64,000 bases of DNA from Candidatus Peribacteraceae bacterium (GCA_028703445.1 JAQVMW010000006.1:29702-93701), one strand, 5' to 3'. Counted from the stretch's first letter, positions 41,987 to 50,812 are shown. Notes: a model not told the origin generated them from the letters alone. A program made the numbers and translations.

Positions 41987-42544
41987 ATGAATGCCACTCT
42001 CATTCAAGAAGTCTTAGGCTCGCTCTTAAAACTGCTCGACCTTCCGTTCGATGCGATCACGGTCAACGAAACGGAGGGGGAAGGATTCACGCGCGTGGAC
42101 ATTACGTCCTCGGCGGCAAGCAGACTCATCGGCTGGCACGGCGAAACCCTGAACTCCGTGCAGCACTTGCTCAAGTCGATTCTGAGGAGCAAAGAGAATC
42201 TGGAGAAGAGTCCGTTCCTCGTCCTCGACGTGGACGGCTACCGCCGCGAGCAGGAGGACAAGGTGAAGAAGGTCGCCGAGAACAAAGCCGACTTCGTGCG
42301 TCGCACGGGGACCCGCGTGGCGTTGGCGCCCATGAGCCCGTACTTCCGCCGCATCGTGCACCTGCACATCGCCAACAATCCTGCGTTCCAGGATCTCGCG
42401 ACCGAATCGATCGGTGAGGGCGACTACCGGCAAGTGGTGCTGCGCCTCAAGAGTAAGAAGGGCCCCGCCGTGGGCGAAGAGCTCCAGCCGGTGATGGAAG
42501 ACGCGACGCCGAAAGGAGAAGGGTTTGAGAATCTGGATGTGTAG
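41987..42544 (+). CDS. Jag-like KH/R3H RNA-binding protein
   Basis: 185 residues: a KH domain ('SAASRLIGWHGETLNSVQHL' with G-W-H-G in place of the GxxG loop) and a C-terminal R3H domain ('YFRRIVHLHIANNPAFQDLA', 'GDYRQVVLRLK'). The Jag N-terminal domain is missing, as in many short relatives. Jag/KhpB proteins bind RNA and affect cell elongation. The membrane insertase and rnpA that usually neighbour it are not here. Confidence 0.9.
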   Translation: MNATLIQEVLGSLLKLLDLPFDAITVNETEGEGFTRVDITSSAASRLIGWHGETLNSVQHLLKSILRSKENLEKSPFLVLDVDGYRREQEDKVKKVAENKADFVRRTGTRVALAPMSPYFRRIVHLHIANNPAFQDLATESIGEGDYRQVVLRLKSKKGPAVGEELQPVMEDATPKGEGFENLDV

Positions 42545-42577
42545 CGTGGAGGACAAACCTGCGGTTTTTCCTCCACG
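42545..42577 (+). terminator. Hairpin with AAACC-tgc-GGTTT core after jag
   Basis: Starts at the base after the TAG stop: CGTGGAGGA-c-AAACC-tgc-GGTTT-t-TCCTCCACG. Relative to 25525 the outer stem is changed on both arms so that pairing is kept, and the c/t mismatch is conserved. Confidence 0.7.
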
Positions 42578-42608
42578 AACCACTTTTTCCCTTAGGGGTG
42601 TCGCTCCC

Positions 42609-42662
42609 CGCCCGTACCGAACGACGGTACGTTCGGGCGGGCAGCGCGGGAACCCGCAAGAC
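42609..42662. repeat. GC-rich hairpins after jag
   Basis: CCCGCCCG...CGGGCGGG around 42609-42643, followed by GCGCGGG...CCCGCGC to about 42668. Function unknown; together with 42545-42577 they form a hairpin array of 120 bp. The remaining 120 bp to the next gene show nothing clear. Confidence 0.55.
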
Positions 42663-42785
42663 CCGCGCTTCGCGACTGGTTTTTTGAATACTTCAACTAT
42701 CTATTTTGCCTTTCTCTAAGAGGAAAAACTAATCATTGACTACATCACGTTATAGAGTTAATATAACTTTGTTTTTCCTCCCTAA

Positions 42786-43013
42786 ATGAACGAAATTCGT
42801 AACGAAAGTATTGCCTCTTCCGTGCAATCTCATAAGCAGCATCGCGCAGGATTAGCCGAAGATTTTGCTCTGGCTCACCCGGAATTAACTGACGAACAGG
42901 CGACGGCATTGGTTGACGGACACATTGCGGATATAGTGGAATTCTACTCACGTAATGGTATTGACCGCGTGATCCCATCTACATTTCGTCGCGGCGAAGT
43001 AAACTTTGAGTAG
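42786..43013 (+). CDS. Hypothetical protein, 75 residues
   Basis: A polar, mostly helical protein ('SSVQSHKQHRAGLAEDFALA', 'ELTDEQATALVDGHIADIVE'). No family recognised and no ribosome-binding site. The upstream DNA is AT-rich (TTAATATAAC), which fits a promoter. Convergent with dnaJ. Confidence 0.55.
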   Translation: MNEIRNESIASSVQSHKQHRAGLAEDFALAHPELTDEQATALVDGHIADIVEFYSRNGIDRVIPSTFRRGEVNFE

Positions 43014-43064
43014 TCAATGACCTTGTGCAGAACGGATCTTTCGAGTTTTTTTCCGTGTTCTGCT

Positions 43065-44162
43065 TCAGCCACGAATACGTTTCCACTCTTCAAGCAATTT
43101 CTGCTCCGCTTTGCTCAAGCGTGTCGGGATTTCAACGTTCACCGTCACGTAATGATCACCGAAACGACTGGTGTTCAAAACCGGCATGCCCTTGCCCTTC
43201 AGACGGAAGACCTGGCCGGGCTGCGTACCCGCAGGAATCTTGAGCGTCACGGGCTCGCGCACGGTTTGAACGGGAATTTCGGTACCGAGCAGCACCTCGG
43301 TGACCGGAATGGAGACAGAGGAACGAATGTCGTCGCCGTCACGCTCGAATGCAGGATCAGGCTTTACGCGCACGGTCACGTACAGATCCCCGATTGCCGC
43401 GCCCTTCACCCCCGCTTCACCCTCTCCGCGCACGCGCAAGGTCTGTCCGTCCTGCATGCCTGCAGGAATGTGAATCGTGACGGCCTCATGGGAACGGACT
43501 CTCCCGTCTCCGCCGCAATTCTTGCACGGATACTCATGCGTCTTGCCCGCTCCGCCGCACGCTTCGCAGACGCTCGCCTGCCGGAAAGTTCCGAAGAACG
43601 ACTGCGTTGTGCGCGTTACCTCTCCCGTTCCGCCGCACTCGCGGCACGTCACCTGCTTCGTCCCTTCTTCTGCCCCGGATCCCCCGCACTTCTTGCAGGG
43701 ACGCTGACGCTCCAACTGAAAGGAACGATCCATGCCCTGAACGACATCGGCAAATGCCACCTCGATTGCGACCTGCAGATCGCGTCCGCGCTGATCGCGC
43801 CTTCCTCTCTTCGCCCCGCCCCCGCCTCCGAAGAATGATTCAAAGAGATCACCGAATCCCCCCAGATCCTCGGGCTTGAACCCGGAGAAATTGAACCCGC
43901 CGAACGGTCCCGCTCCACCGCCGCCGGCACCCCCTGACCCGGGTCCCCCCGTCGTGCCGAACTGGTCGTACATTGCACGCTTCTTTTCATCACTCAGCAC
44001 TTCGTACGCCTCATTCACCTCCTTGAACTTCTGTTCCGCTCCCTTGTCACCCTTGTGACGATCGGGATGGTGTTCCTTGCTCAACTTGCGGTATGCGCGC
44101 TTGATGTCTTCCTTGGAAGCACTGCGTGAAACGCCGAGAACGGCATAGAGGTCTTTTGGCAC
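43065..44162 (-). CDS. dnaJ: Chaperone protein DnaJ
   Basis: 365 residues from GTG 44162 ('VPKDLYAVLGVSRSAS'): J domain with HPD in 'EHHPDRHKG', Gly/Phe-rich linker, a zinc-binding domain with four CxxCxGxG-type motifs ('CKKCGGSG', 'CRECGGTG', 'CEACGGAG', 'CKNCGGDG'), and the C-terminal substrate domain. Works with DnaK, which is not in the window. The frame extends to ATG 44198, but those residues are hydrophobic and not part of a J domain. Confidence 0.95.
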   Translation of the reverse strand: MPKDLYAVLGVSRSASKEDIKRAYRKLSKEHHPDRHKGDKGAEQKFKEVNEAYEVLSDEKKRAMYDQFGTTGGPGSGGAGGGGAGPFGGFNFSGFKPEDLGGFGDLFESFFGGGGGAKRGRRDQRGRDLQVAIEVAFADVVQGMDRSFQLERQRPCKKCGGSGAEEGTKQVTCRECGGTGEVTRTTQSFFGTFRQASVCEACGGAGKTHEYPCKNCGGDGRVRSHEAVTIHIPAGMQDGQTLRVRGEGEAGVKGAAIGDLYVTVRVKPDPAFERDGDDIRSSVSIPVTEVLLGTEIPVQTVREPVTLKIPAGTQPGQVFRLKGKGMPVLNTSRFGDHYVTVNVEIPTRLSKAEQKLLEEWKRIRG

Positions 44163-44333
44163 GACAAGCAGAATCGCGGAGAGGAGGCTGAGAAGCAAGA
44201 GAGGACGAGCACGAGCTTTTTAGCTGATGAGCTTCTTAGGGATGCCGTGGCAGCGTCGAAGTTTGAACAATTTCGTTCCTAAGAAGCTGAGAATTGTCCT
44301 TCCTGCAACATGGCATCAACATGCTTCCTGTGC

Positions 44334-44339
44334 TATACT
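44334..44339 (+). promoter_or_regulatory. Extended -10 of the Ca-binding-repeat gene
   Basis: TGcTATACT ends 6 nt before ATG 44346 and selects it over 44310. Confidence 0.55.
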
Positions 44340-44345
44340 ATCTTG

Positions 44346-45359
44346 ATGGCTCTGAGTGCATCACTCTCGAGGAAATTCCTGGGCTTGAGCACCCTCTCGC
44401 TCGGCGGACTCAGCCTGCTCATCGTGGGATACGCCTTCTTCGGATTTAATGATGCCTCCGCGCCTCTCGAAGGACGTCTGGTGCCCGCCGCCTATCACAA
44501 AGAAGTGCAGTGGCGCGTGATCAATACGAACATGGTGGAGAGCGGAGCGACGATCCCTCCCGACACGAACGTCATCTTCCTGTTGCCCGGAGACGCGTCA
44601 GCGATCCTTCGAAGGATTCTCCTTGGTTCGTACGACCCGGACATCCGCTACTGGGGCTACTGTCTTCCCGAGGACTATGATCAGACCAGAGCCGTGACGA
44701 GCGATCGGCTCCCCGGGAAAGTGTTTCTCTCGGAAGGCGAGCGCAAGGCACGCGATGAAGAGTATCGACGGCAAATCAGCAATCGCTTCTCGATTCCAGA
44801 GAACCTCACAGACGAGGATCTCAACCAGCTGCGAACACGACCCGCCGGACGCATTGAGCATGAGATCGAAACGTTCGATCCGAGCAGCATCTGTTACATC
44901 ATGTCTCAGGTTCCCCTCGCCATCGGCCTTGATCCGGACGATGACGAAGCGAATGACCAGGTAGAAAAGGAGTACGGCACCGACCCCAAGGTGGCCGATA
45001 CCGACGGGGACGGAGTATCGGACGGCCGCGAAATCTTCTTCCTGCACTCTAGCCCCATCCGGCGCGATTCGGATGGCGACGGCCTCATTGATGGCGTGGA
45101 GGATGCCAATCACAACGGTCACATCGACGCCACGGAGACTGATCCGGTCAAATGGGATACCGATCGCGACGGATTGCCCGACGGCCTCATGAAGATCGGT
45201 GTCAGACGCGATACGCAGATGATGGGCGAGGATAAGAATCTCAACGGCATCGTGGATGATGGCGAAACCGACCCTCGCAAGTGGTCCAGTCTTGGCGACG
45301 ATATCTCTGACGGAGATCGCTATTACCAGTGTCTGATGACCGGAGGCACCGATTGCTAA
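44346..45359 (+). CDS. Surface protein with thrombospondin type-3-like calcium repeats
   Basis: 337 residues: an N-terminal membrane anchor ('LSTLSLGGLSLLIVGYAFFG'), an unassigned extracytoplasmic domain (about 40-190), then a C-terminal run of Asp-rich repeats ('DTDGDGVSDGREIF', 'DSDGDGLIDGVEDA', 'NHNGHIDATETDP', 'DTDRDGLPDG'), the TSP3/dockerin-like DxDxDG calcium-binding pattern. Likely an envelope protein stabilised by calcium. The frame upstream to 44310 is rejected because of the -10 box. Confidence 0.82.
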   Translation: MALSASLSRKFLGLSTLSLGGLSLLIVGYAFFGFNDASAPLEGRLVPAAYHKEVQWRVINTNMVESGATIPPDTNVIFLLPGDASAILRRILLGSYDPDIRYWGYCLPEDYDQTRAVTSDRLPGKVFLSEGERKARDEEYRRQISNRFSIPENLTDEDLNQLRTRPAGRIEHEIETFDPSSICYIMSQVPLAIGLDPDDDEANDQVEKEYGTDPKVADTDGDGVSDGREIFFLHSSPIRRDSDGDGLIDGVEDANHNGHIDATETDPVKWDTDRDGLPDGLMKIGVRRDTQMMGEDKNLNGIVDDGETDPRKWSSLGDDISDGDRYYQCLMTGGTDC

Positions 45360-45375
45360 AAACCCTTAAATCCTC

Positions 45376-45381
45376 TATAAT
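45376..45381 (+). promoter_or_regulatory. -10 box of the gene at 45388
   Basis: TATAAT ends 6 nt before the ATG; TTGCTA about 16 bp upstream can serve as -35 and overlaps the previous gene's stop. Confidence 0.55.
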
Positions 45382-45387
45382 AATTCG

Positions 45388-45921
45388 ATGACCTACAAAC
45401 ACTTCCTCCGCGGCGCGATCCTGCTCATGAGCCTCTCGATGGCTTCCAACGCACTTGCCTACATCTCGCCGGAGGACGTGCTCCTGAATAAGGAACTCTA
45501 CCTGCCTCCGACGAAACGCGCGAGCGACGACCGTGTCAGCGAGCAATCCCGCGAGAGCGCCGATCGCAGGGAACGCGAACAGGAAATCCTCTTCGGGGCA
45601 CAGCACTCTTCGGAGGCATCGAGTGTCTCTGCGGTGCCGATGCCCGTTGAGGGCAATGGTTCCGCTCCGGAAGTTGGCTCGCTCTCGTCCGAGGATCTGA
45701 AATTGCTCCAAACGATCCGATTGCTCGATCGCGTGCAGCGCAATCAACAGGTGGTGCTGTACGGCGATCGCATGCTGCCCATGCAAGCGGACTCCCTGCA
45801 TGGCGGAGCCCCCCTGGCTCCCACGGGCGCTGGCGGCATCTTGTCGGGACTGACTATGGTCGGAGCGGTCGGCTGGACGCTCTGGCGTGCGAAGAGGGGA
45901 AAGGTGATGATCGCGAAATAG
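45388..45921 (+). CDS. Exported protein with C-terminal membrane anchor
   Basis: 177 residues: signal peptide ('GAILLMSLSMASNALA'), a polar Arg/Glu/Ser-rich stalk, and a C-terminal TM segment ('GGILSGLTMVGAVGWTLW') followed by 'RAKRGKVMIAK', like a wall-sorting or tail anchor. No family recognised. It follows the calcium-repeat protein by 28 bp but has its own -10. Confidence 0.7.
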   Translation: MTYKHFLRGAILLMSLSMASNALAYISPEDVLLNKELYLPPTKRASDDRVSEQSRESADRREREQEILFGAQHSSEASSVSAVPMPVEGNGSAPEVGSLSSEDLKLLQTIRLLDRVQRNQQVVLYGDRMLPMQADSLHGGAPLAPTGAGGILSGLTMVGAVGWTLWRAKRGKVMIAK

Positions 45922-46140
45922 GGATTGGGGATTAGAATATTAGGGATTGGGACGAAGGGTTGTTTGTTGTGAGTTGTTTCTTTGCCTCACCCCCTATCCC
46001 CCTCTCCAAACCTGCCACGATTCCTTCATGGAGAGGGGGCACACGTTCGTCGCTCTGAAAAAGCCCAAAAACAGAAAGAGTGCGCCCCCTCTCCCGTTGG
46101 CGTCGGTGTGGTGGGGAGAGGGGGTTGGGGGGTGAGGCAG
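45917..46140. repeat. Repeat cluster upstream of recJ
   Basis: GGGATTGGGGATTAG...AGGGATTGGG tandem motifs (45921-45951) followed by two hairpins, CCCCCTCTCC...GGAGAGGGGG (45998-46039) and CCCCCTCTCCC...GGGAGAGGGGG (46085-46124). No gene. Confidence 0.65.
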
Positions 46141-46183
46141 GCCTCTTTCCGCATCTCTCGCCAACTGCTAGTCTCATCGGCCT

Positions 46184-47893
46184 GTGCAAAATCCTCTCTC
46201 ATTGACGGGTAAACGGTGGAGTATTCCGGAGCAAACCAGCGCCATGCCATCGGCCATTCTGGCCAGATTATTCTCCGAGCGGCAGCTCGCAGGACACACG
46301 CTGCCACCCCCACAGATATTTCCGGATATGTCGCGTGCCGTGGAGCGCGTACACCGCGCCATAGCGGCGCAGGAAACCATTGGGATCTTCGGCGACTACG
46401 ATTGCGACGGCATCACGGCAACCGCACTCCTCGTACGCTTTTTGAGGAGACACGGAACGGAACCCATCGTGCGTCTGCCACACCGCGTGCGCGACGGCTA
46501 TGGCCTCAATCAGGCGATTGTGGAGGAATGTGCGGAGCGCGGCATCACCCTGCTCCTCACCGTGGATACGGGCATCACCGCAGCGAGAGAAGTCGCTGCG
46601 GCGTCTGCACGGGGCATTGATGTGATCGTGACGGATCACCACCATGTGCCTTCCGAAGCCCCGCAGGCTCTGGCACTGATTCATCCCGCCCTCGCGCCCA
46701 ACCATCCTCTGCCTCATCCCTCCGGCGTCGGGGTAGCGCTGCAATTCGTGCGTGCACTGGAGGAAACGGATGAGTGGAATGATCATCAAACGGATCTCGC
46801 GCTTGCGGCCATCGGCACGATTGCGGACATGGTGGAATTGCGCGGCATGAATCGCACGCTGGTGCAGCGGGGAATCGCCGCTCTCAATACCCTGAAAGAG
46901 GGTCCGCTTGCCCTCCTCGCTCTGTCCGTACGCACGCAGGATCGGCCCCTCACGAGCACGGACATCGCTTTCAGGCTCTCGCCCCGCATCAACGCTGCCG
47001 GACGCATGGATGACCCGCTCATCGCGCTCAGGGCGCTCCTGGAGGGAGGAGATGCCCTCGCCATGCTGGAACAGCTCAATGAGCACCGACAGGACACCGC
47101 AGGAGACCTTTTCACCCATGCGTGGCAACTCTTAAACCTCTCTCCGCAACCGCGGCCCGAAGAACTCTCCGCCCTCCCCGCACTGCTCGCTGTTACGGAT
47201 ACGGAATTTCCCGAAGGGCTCATCGGTCTCATCGCAGGCAGACTCACCGAAGCCACGGGGCACCCCAGCATCGTTACGACCATCCGGGACGAATGTACGG
47301 CGTCGCTGCGGAGCACGCGCGCCTACCACGTCACCGAGGGTCTGGAACGGATCGCGGATCTGCTCTCGAGTTTCGGCGGCCACGCGCAGGCGGCAGGATG
47401 CACGTTCCCGAAACAACACCTGAGCGAAGTCATCCGACGCCTTTCGGAGGACGTCGCCGCACGCACGAGCCGGGGAGACCTCACTCCTTCGCTCACTGCG
47501 GATGCCACGATCAACGCGAAAGATATTTCGCTCTCATTCTGCGAGCAGATGAAGCATCTGGAACCCTACGGGCAGGGAAATTTTGAACCGCTCTTCCTGC
47601 TGCAAAATGTGTCACTGGAGCAAACGCGACGTGTGGGAAACGAAGGCACTCACTTGCAGTGCCGCATCGCGGGGCTAAAAACAATCGGGTGGCGCTTGGG
47701 CCACCTCATCGAGAGCGCAGCCGCACCGCTCGACGTGGTCTGCAAAATCGGCATCGATACCTGGAACGGACGCAGGGCACCGCAGATTGTTTTGGAGGAT
47801 ATGCGTCTCACGCTTCTGCAGACTTCGATGCCGCACCCGGGAACGGGTGCTGCTCCCGTGAATCACACTGGTGCCAACGCCCCCTCCATCTGA
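46184..47893 (+). CDS. recJ: Single-stranded-DNA-specific exonuclease RecJ
   Basis: 569 residues of the DHH phosphoesterase family. Motifs: 'FGDYDCDGITATAL', 'LLLTVDTGI', 'DVIVTDHHHVP', 'HPSGVGVALQF', and DHHA1-type 'SFGGHAQAAGC'. Degrades single strands 5'-3' in repair and recombination. Start GTG 46184 has TAGTCT ending 9 nt before it. The 3' end overlaps the convergent XRE gene by 31 bp. Confidence 0.95.
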   Translation: MQNPLSLTGKRWSIPEQTSAMPSAILARLFSERQLAGHTLPPPQIFPDMSRAVERVHRAIAAQETIGIFGDYDCDGITATALLVRFLRRHGTEPIVRLPHRVRDGYGLNQAIVEECAERGITLLLTVDTGITAAREVAAASARGIDVIVTDHHHVPSEAPQALALIHPALAPNHPLPHPSGVGVALQFVRALEETDEWNDHQTDLALAAIGTIADMVELRGMNRTLVQRGIAALNTLKEGPLALLALSVRTQDRPLTSTDIAFRLSPRINAAGRMDDPLIALRALLEGGDALAMLEQLNEHRQDTAGDLFTHAWQLLNLSPQPRPEELSALPALLAVTDTEFPEGLIGLIAGRLTEATGHPSIVTTIRDECTASLRSTRAYHVTEGLERIADLLSSFGGHAQAAGCTFPKQHLSEVIRRLSEDVAARTSRGDLTPSLTADATINAKDISLSFCEQMKHLEPYGQGNFEPLFLLQNVSLEQTRRVGNEGTHLQCRIAGLKTIGWRLGHLIESAAAPLDVVCKIGIDTWNGRRAPQIVLEDMRLTLLQTSMPHPGTGAAPVNHTGANAPSI

Positions 47894-48087
47894 AAGACGC
47901 TCGCAATGGGCGTTGAGAGAGCTGCCGCGATCTTGTAAGCGAGGAGGACGGATGGATTCGTCTGCCCGCGCTCGATCGACATGATCGTCTGCCGACTCAC
48001 CCCCGTGCGCAGCGCCAATTCCTCTTGCGTCATATTTTTCTCGAAACGGAGGCGGCGGATGCAATTCTTGAGGGCGACAGATGACAT
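47863..48087 (-). CDS. XRE-family HTH regulator
   Basis: 74 residues from ATG 48087: 'CIRRLRFEKNMTQEELALRT', 'VSRQTIMSIERGQTNPSVLL', 'AAALSTPIASVFQ', the short SinR/YozG-like repressor type. The frame extends to 48165 but crosses the operator and -10. A perfect palindrome at 48123-48143 overlaps its -10 region, indicating autoregulation. Confidence 0.88.
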   Translation of the reverse strand: MSSVALKNCIRRLRFEKNMTQEELALRTGVSRQTIMSIERGQTNPSVLLAYKIAAALSTPIASVFQMEGALAPV

Positions 48088-48122
48088 GGAAAGGAGGAGA
48101 AAGGAAGGTTGGTAGGGGCGCA

Positions 48123-48143
48123 TTGTACTGATGATCAGTACAA
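48123..48143. promoter_or_regulatory. Perfect palindromic operator of the XRE gene
   Basis: A 10-bp inverted repeat with a single central base, TTGTACTGAT-g-ATCAGTACAA. On the minus strand its right half ends in TACAAT, a good -10, so a bound dimer would block RNA polymerase. Confidence 0.65.
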
Positions 48144-48232
48144 GATCAAGGCTGACTGTGTCCACTTACGCTTGCGCGGCAAAACATAGTGATATCGCGT
48201 CGCAATTGCAACGACATTCGACAGCAAAAAAA

Positions 48233-49018
48233 TTATCGTGCGAACGTAAGTAAAAGAACGGCGAGTGGAATTAAGTAGAGTGCGAACCATGCCGTGCTGA
48301 ATCGTTGGACAAATGCTCTGAGCAGAAGGATGGCAAAAATACTTGCGCCGAACGATGCGAGAAACCCGACACTGCTCACTGCGAGTGACGGAAGAGTCAT
48401 GGTTCCTTTCATCACGTTGATCGCCGTAAAGAGCGTGGCTCCCGCGATGGCGGGAACGGCCATCAAAAATGCAAAATCCACCGCATCGCTCCGCCGGAGC
48501 TTGAGCGCGCGGCAAGCCGCGATCGTCATTCCCGAACGCGAAACGCTCGGCAGGAGCGCACAGGCCTGTGCAACGCCGATGCACAGCACTTCCCAAATTT
48601 TCAGGGACGTGAACGGCCGCCTGACGGGCACACGTTCCGCAACGAGGAGAACGATTGCCGAAACCAAAAAACCCGCGGCAAGCATCGGGAGAGAGCGCAG
48701 GCCATCCAATGCCTCTCCAAAAAATATTCCCGCAAGTCCGGCCGGAATGGTGACGATGATGAGCAGCGCGAACATGCGCATGCCCGCACGATCCGCAATG
48801 AACGGCGACCGGAGGATGCGTATCCACGTCTTGTGGTAACAGAGGAGCAGAGCAAGCAGCGACCCGAAGTGCAGCAGGACATCAAAACCGAGCAGTCCCT
48901 GCGGTATCCGTACGGCCAGAAATTGTTCGGCGAGCGCGAGGTGACCGGAGCTGGAGATGGGGAGAAGCTCGGTACATCCCTGCAAAAGACCGAGGAACAG
49001 AGCTTGCATGGTTGTCAT
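48233..49018 (-). CDS. uppP: Undecaprenyl-diphosphatase UppP/BacA
   Basis: 261 residues from ATG 49018, an integral membrane enzyme recycling the C55 lipid carrier for wall and glycan synthesis. Family motifs: 'GLLQGCTELLPISSSGHLAL' and 'PSVSRSGMTIAACRAL'. TATCAT ends 6 nt before the ATG, which selects it over the longer frame to 49189 that would overlap dedA. Divergent from dedA. Confidence 0.95.
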   Translation of the reverse strand: MTTMQALFLGLLQGCTELLPISSSGHLALAEQFLAVRIPQGLLGFDVLLHFGSLLALLLCYHKTWIRILRSPFIADRAGMRMFALLIIVTIPAGLAGIFFGEALDGLRSLPMLAAGFLVSAIVLLVAERVPVRRPFTSLKIWEVLCIGVAQACALLPSVSRSGMTIAACRALKLRRSDAVDFAFLMAVPAIAGATLFTAINVMKGTMTLPSLAVSSVGFLASFGASIFAILLLRAFVQRFSTAWFALYLIPLAVLLLTFAR

Positions 49019-49124
49019 AGAGCCATGATAGCGGATCGTCCGCCGAAGAGAGAAAACTCTTTGAAAGAGAGTCCTCACCTTCCGATTGAGGGGACCAAAG
49101 ATCTGCTGTACGGTGCCTCCGCCC

Positions 49125-49772
49125 ATGGAGTTCCTCATTTCCCTCTTCAATTTCTTCCTCCACATCGATACCAGTCTGGGAGGGATCATCGCCCAGTACG
49201 GTCAGCTGACCTACGGCATTCTCTTCGTCGTGCTCTTCTGCGAAACCGGTCTGGTGGTGACGCCGTTCCTGCCGGGCGATTCCCTTCTCTTTGCCGCAGG
49301 AGCATTCGCAGCGGTCGGTTCCCTTCGCATTGAAGTGCTTGTCGTTCTGCTGGGCGCGGCGGCCATCCTCGGCGATACGGTGAATTACTCCGTCGGTCAT
49401 TTCATCGGGCCGAGGGCGTTTACGCAGGATGGCCGTTTCCTCAAGCGCGAATACATGGAACGTACGCACCGCTTCTTCGAACGCTACGGGAAGAAGGCGA
49501 TCGTCCTGGCGCGCTTCGTCCCCATCATCCGCACATTCGCGCCGTTCGTTGCAGGCATCGGCGGCATGCACTACGGACAGTTCATCACGTACAACATTAT
49601 CGGCGGCATGCTCTGGGTCGTCTTGTTCACCGTGGGCGGATACCTCTTCGGTAATGCCCCCATCGTCCGGGAATACTTTGGTCTCGTCGTCCTCGCCATC
49701 ATCATTCTCTCGCTCGCCCCCATCGCGTTCGAGTGGTGGCAACATCGTAAAAGGAAGAAAATCGCAATGTGA
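49125..49772 (+). CDS. DedA/SNARE-associated-type membrane protein
   Basis: 215 residues from ATG 49125: family signature 'ETGLVVTPFLPGDSLLFAAG', 'YSVGHFIG', 'FFERYGKKAIVLARFVPIIR', 'FAPFVAGIGGMHYGQF'. DedA proteins include undecaprenyl-phosphate flippases (UptA), so divergence from uppP suggests shared carrier-lipid recycling. Confidence 0.92.
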   Translation: MEFLISLFNFFLHIDTSLGGIIAQYGQLTYGILFVVLFCETGLVVTPFLPGDSLLFAAGAFAAVGSLRIEVLVVLLGAAAILGDTVNYSVGHFIGPRAFTQDGRFLKREYMERTHRFFERYGKKAIVLARFVPIIRTFAPFVAGIGGMHYGQFITYNIIGGMLWVVLFTVGGYLFGNAPIVREYFGLVVLAIIILSLAPIAFEWWQHRKRKKIAM

Positions 49773-49938
49773 GTTTTTTCCCTTCTGAAAGACCCTCGCC
49801 AGGGTATCGCCGGGCAAAAGAAAGAGGCGAAACTGCAACGAACAATGTTCAGCCTGCCCGTCAATTCATCACATCTCCCTTAATGCGCTACTGATCCTCT
49901 TTGCCAACCCTCGGCAAAATTCGATACTATTCCTGAAA

Positions 49939-50397
49939 ATGGCGTCTTCACCTTTCCACGGCATCTTCAGTTCCCTGGGATCACCGGAGTGGGATCAGAG
50001 GGCAGCGCCGGCCGCAACCGCCGTCCGCCTCACCGCTGAAGAACCCGCCTCCGCGCGCCCCACAGGCGTGGGGCAGATCGCCGTGGATATCTACGAGCAG
50101 GACAGTTACTACATCGTCCGCGCTCCGCTCGCAGGCGTGAAACTGAGCGACCTCGATATCGAAGTGGATGACAAAGTCCTGACCATTCGCGGCAAGAGGA
50201 CAGTTCCGGATGCCGTTGCGCGCGATCAGTACTACCTGCAGGAGTGTTTCTGGGGGGAGTTTTCGCGCTCCATCACCCTGCCGTGCGTCATCGATCCCAA
50301 GCACGTGAAAGCCACGTTCAACCGTGACAGCATTTTGAAGATCCTCGTTCCGAAAGAGGAGAAGGTGAAGGTGATTCGGATCAGTGAGGGAGGATAG
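49939..50397 (+). CDS. Hsp20/alpha-crystallin small heat-shock protein
   Basis: 152 residues with an alpha-crystallin domain: 'VDIYEQDSYYIVRAPLAGVK', 'DLDIEVDDKVLTIRGKR', 'GEFSRSITLP' and 'KATFNRDSILKILVPK'. An ATP-independent holdase. TACTAT ends 8 nt before the ATG. After the TAG stop the same frame stays open for 14 more codons encoding an acidic tail (ETDESEEAEDVEE). Confidence 0.93.
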   Translation: MASSPFHGIFSSLGSPEWDQRAAPAATAVRLTAEEPASARPTGVGQIAVDIYEQDSYYIVRAPLAGVKLSDLDIEVDDKVLTIRGKRTVPDAVARDQYYLQECFWGEFSRSITLPCVIDPKHVKATFNRDSILKILVPKEEKVKVIRISEGG

Positions 50398-50480
50398 AAG
50401 GAGACCGACGAGTCCGAGGAAGCCGAAGATGTCGAGGAGTAGATTTCATTGGCTGATTGGATGAAAGGACAATTGAAAAA

Positions 50481-50504
50481 AGCACGTGATCTCTTTCACG
50501 TGCT
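50481..50504 (-). terminator. Intrinsic terminator of the gene at 50543
   Basis: Perfect 9-bp stem AGCACGTGA/TCACGTGCT; reading on the minus strand it is followed by TTTTTT. Confidence 0.75.
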
Positions 50505-50542
50505 CTTCGGTTTCGTCAGCATCCTCGGATTCCTCTGCCTCC

Positions 50543-50812
50543 TCACTTTCGCTTCGTCTTCCTACGACGGATATTTCTCAATTGCGCCGACACTTCGCCG
50601 CGCATGACCTTCAGTTCCGCAAGGACGTCCTCGCCCCCCATGTAGTGCCAGTCCACCTGATCGAGCAGGCGCGAGAATTGCTTGAGGCACTTTTGCGTTT
50701 CTTTGCGCTGATCGGCCTTCTGAAAATTTCCCTCGCGCAAATGTTTCCAGAGTTCGATCTGCATGACGTAGAGATCGTGAACTTTGGAGAGTGCGGACTG
50801 TGAGACGGTCAT
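50543..50812 (-). CDS. Hypothetical basic helical protein, 89 residues
   Basis: From ATG 50812: 'SALSKVHDLYVMQIELWKHL', 'KADQRKETQKCLKQFSRLLD' and a very basic end 'LRNIRRRKTKRK'. Probably a helical hairpin. The frame opens at 50914, but TACAAT at about 50839-50844 places the promoter inside that extension. Beyond the stop another frame encodes an acidic run (SESEEAEESEDADETEE). No family recognised. Confidence 0.55.
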   Translation of the reverse strand: MTVSQSALSKVHDLYVMQIELWKHLREGNFQKADQRKETQKCLKQFSRLLDQVDWHYMGGEDVLAELKVMRGEVSAQLRNIRRRKTKRK

